A stretch of 64,000 nt of DNA from Jaminaea rosea (Eukaryota; Basidiomycota; Exobasidiomycetes; Microstromatales), in the NCBI RefSeq assembly GCF_003144245.1, contig NW_020289994.1, positions 1-64,000 on the forward strand, written 5' to 3'. Below are positions 61,955-64,000 of the stretch, one piece after another (position 1 is the first letter of the stretch; each line of letters begins with the position of its first letter). Made by a program: the position numbers and the translations under genes. The notes below the pieces were generated by a model. The model did no database searches and was not told the origin of the DNA. It saw only the letters and a program-made list of their open reading frames with translations.

Positions 61955-64000
61955 GAGGCAGGCGAGCGGGCGAGCGAGCGATCGAGAAAGTGAAGATGAG
62001 GATGATAAGAGGTGGATGGGCGGGTGCGTGATACAGAGGGGAAGGGATGGAAGTTGTTCGCTGCCCTGATTAAGTGTTGGTCTCTTCTCTACCTAGCTAG
62101 CTGCCCTCACGCGTAGACGCGCCTAACCACGAGCGGTGGATGCTCTTCGAGGTCAATGAGGAACAAAGGGGCGGCGGCGGCGGCGACAGCCCGCGCTGAC
62201 GCCAACAATCGGCGTGCCCGAAGGGAGGAGACAAGGTAGTCTCAAAGCGCTCGTCGGTGGAGGAGGTAGTGCGCAGCACAGCGCGGTGATCAGGGTGAGG
62301 CGATGGATGACGAACAAAGAGAGGGCGATGGGATTCGCGGGCGCTGAGATCCGCGGGCGCTGAGATCTGCGGGCGCAAGAGGGACAAGGTAAGATGGAGG
62401 CGGTAGGAAGATGACAGCGATGCAAAGGTAGGGAGGACAAGGGTCGAGGTCGATTGGCAATCGTTTTCTGTTGTTGTTTGACCAGACGAGACGACTTGGC
62501 TGTGGGTCCAGCCCGCATCGGCAGCAGCGACGGCGTAGCATGACATCGACGATGAGCGGCGACGAATGCAACACAGACGCACCTCGCTGCTCGAAAGGCT
62601 CACACGGGCCAAGGCCAATTTCTGTCGCCCGCGCCTCGCTGCCGCCGCCCACCAGGGCCCCCGCCCCTTCCGCACCAACGTCTCCCACTCTCACTCTGTC
62701 CAATCTCGTCTAGCTCCGAGCTTCTACTCGCTCTCGCTACCCTCGCTGCCCTCGCTCTCACTCTTGACCTCGATTGATGATCATCATGAACCATACACAG
62801 AGCAGGAAAGCGACCCGGCTGTGCAAGGGGACGAGAGCAGCAGCACGAGCAGCAGCAGCAGCAACAGCGGCGGCGGCGGCGGCGGCGGAGAGGCGGGCAG
62901 CAGCGGCGGCGGGTCAAAAGGCAAAGACGGCCTAGCCTGAATGTGATTGAAGACGTGTGGTTGCATGGTGCATCATCCGTCGGACAAGTCGAGACGGGCG
63001 ACCCAGCTCGTCGTCGTCGTCGTCGGCCCCGCCGCGCTCGTCGCTTCACTCGTCCAAACCATGTAGACGACACTCTCAACACCACCAAAAAAAAAATACA
63101 CAGATAAATTACAGGCCGGCCCGCGCAACTCGACGTCGGTCGATGCTCGACTCCCGACTGTCGACTGTACGGGGTACAGCCGCGCTCTTCTGCTCGGCGT
63201 CCTTGGCTGCTCATCGCGCTCATCGTCCTCAAAAGGAACACCAGACGTGCATAGATGATGCACTCAGTGATCGCGTCGTCGTCGTCGCTCCTTCAGTGCA
63301 CCCTCACTGACACCATCACCTCCTCTTTGTGCTCTCGCTTCTCTCGGTGAAGGCAAAGGCGGCGGGCGGCGCACAGGCACAGCTGCGTTGGCTCAAGGGT
63401 CTTTTTCCTGCCTTCGCCTCTGCCTCTACCGAAGTGTTGGTTTCGCCCGTCGCCGTGTCGCCGAACGTCCCGCGTTGTGGCACCCGCCGCATCTTGGCTG
63501 CTGCTGCAGCATCTGTCGCACGCGCTGCCCTCGCTGGTCTGAGTTGGTCTTGGGCGCGTGTGATGTGTTATTTGTTTGTGCCGCAAGAGACCGGCCGGAT
63601 CTCTCTGAATTGGCGGACAGTGGTGTCACGATTCCTGTCACATCGCGGCGCCATTTGAACCAAAAGCCAAGCCAAGCATCGCAGCAGGGGATACACCGAT
63701 GACGGCAACGTCGCCGCTCGTCGCTCGTCGCTCACTCAACACCCACCCTCAGATCTGCAACGTCGACACCTTCCAAAAGGAGAAAATAAAAGTGTGCGAA
63801 AGAGTGTCAAGTGGACTGATCAGGGTCCAGAGGAAGAAAGCAAAAGCCACCGACACCTTGTCCCGCTCCAGCACCAGCACCACTCTCCGCCGCGGTCACG
63901 GGGATTGGTTTAGAAATGGCTGTGTGCAAAGATTGACCGAGCGAGCATCGTCTTGCTACCTCGGCCGGCGTGGCCAGCTTAGCTGTCCATCTCTCGGCGG
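61955..64000. other. Right-end low-complexity stretch
   Basis: About 2 kb with no gene I can support. Features seen: a doubled CGCGGGCGCTGAGATC-type unit at 62335-62372, an AGC/GGC repeat tract at 62838-62910 and an A10 tract at 63087-63096. A plus-strand open frame ending 62940 closes with Ser/Gly-rich codons that come from the AGC/GGC tract. The left part is the promoter side of the 909-residue protein gene; the right part may be the flank of a gene outside the window. Confidence 0.5.

Noticed and set aside
62566-62940. Plus-strand frame ending in Ser/Gly-rich codons near the right end
   Set aside because: Its distinctive part is translated AGC/GGC repeat, and no conserved segment or clear splice partner was found.
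1-64000. tRNA or rRNA genes, CRISPR arrays, LTR or other virus-like elements
   Set aside because: I looked for box B-like GGTTCGA motifs with flanking stems, spaced palindromic repeats, and reverse transcriptase, integrase or capsid motifs on both strands and found none that held up.

Overview
The window looks like ordinary, gene-dense nuclear DNA from a GC-rich basidiomycete fungus, most likely one of the smut relatives (Ustilaginomycotina). The signs are many short introns (about 40-120 nt) with GTGAGT or GTGCGT donors, small gaps between genes, and a chitin synthase fused to a myosin motor domain with smut-type layout. The lineage call is an inference from gene content and gene structure; no search was possible. 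I resolved 20 complete protein-coding genes and one partial gene. Every exon set given below sums to an intact reading frame.

Layout. 0-3 kb: a partial unrecognised gene leaving the left edge, then a repeat-bearing gene-free stretch. 3-13 kb: septin CDC3 (-), a JMJD4-type hydroxylase (-), a PhzF-family enzyme (+), a HUT1-type nucleotide-sugar transporter (-) and a secreted tannase/feruloyl esterase (-). 14-20.5 kb: class V chitin synthase (+). 21-29 kb: an MFS antiporter (-), a PMP47/ANT1-type peroxisomal carrier (+), a sucrose/alpha-glucoside-type transporter (+) and a GIS2-type zinc-knuckle protein (-). 30.6-40.6 kb: 14-3-3 (+), CAAX protease RCE1 (+), AP-2 alpha (+), clathrin light chain (-) and the SNARE BET1 (+). 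40.6-45.7 kb: a gene-poor, repeat-rich stretch holding one intronless type II glycosyltransferase. 45.7-62 kb: the P5A ATPase SPF1 (-), DASH subunit DAD4 (+), LEU2 (-), a Laa2/aftiphilin-like clathrin accessory protein (+), TRAX (+), a rhomboid protease (+) and a large unrecognised coiled-coil protein (-). 62-64 kb: low-complexity DNA with no gene I can support.

Functional picture. Several genes belong to polarised growth and membrane traffic: septin, motor-linked chitin synthase, AP-2 alpha, clathrin light chain, BET1, a Laa2-like protein, 14-3-3 and ER factors (SPF1, HUT1). AP-2 alpha and clathrin light chain are adjacent and convergent, and clathrin light chain and BET1 share a divergent promoter. 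Most of the rest is housekeeping. I saw no virus-like element, CRISPR array, tRNA or rRNA gene.

No new multi-gene system is supported. The best leads are the truncated unknown gene with a flanking duplication, the 909-residue unrecognised protein, the isolated glycosyltransferase beside heptamer repeats, and recurring 5-bp tandem repeats inside introns and leaders.
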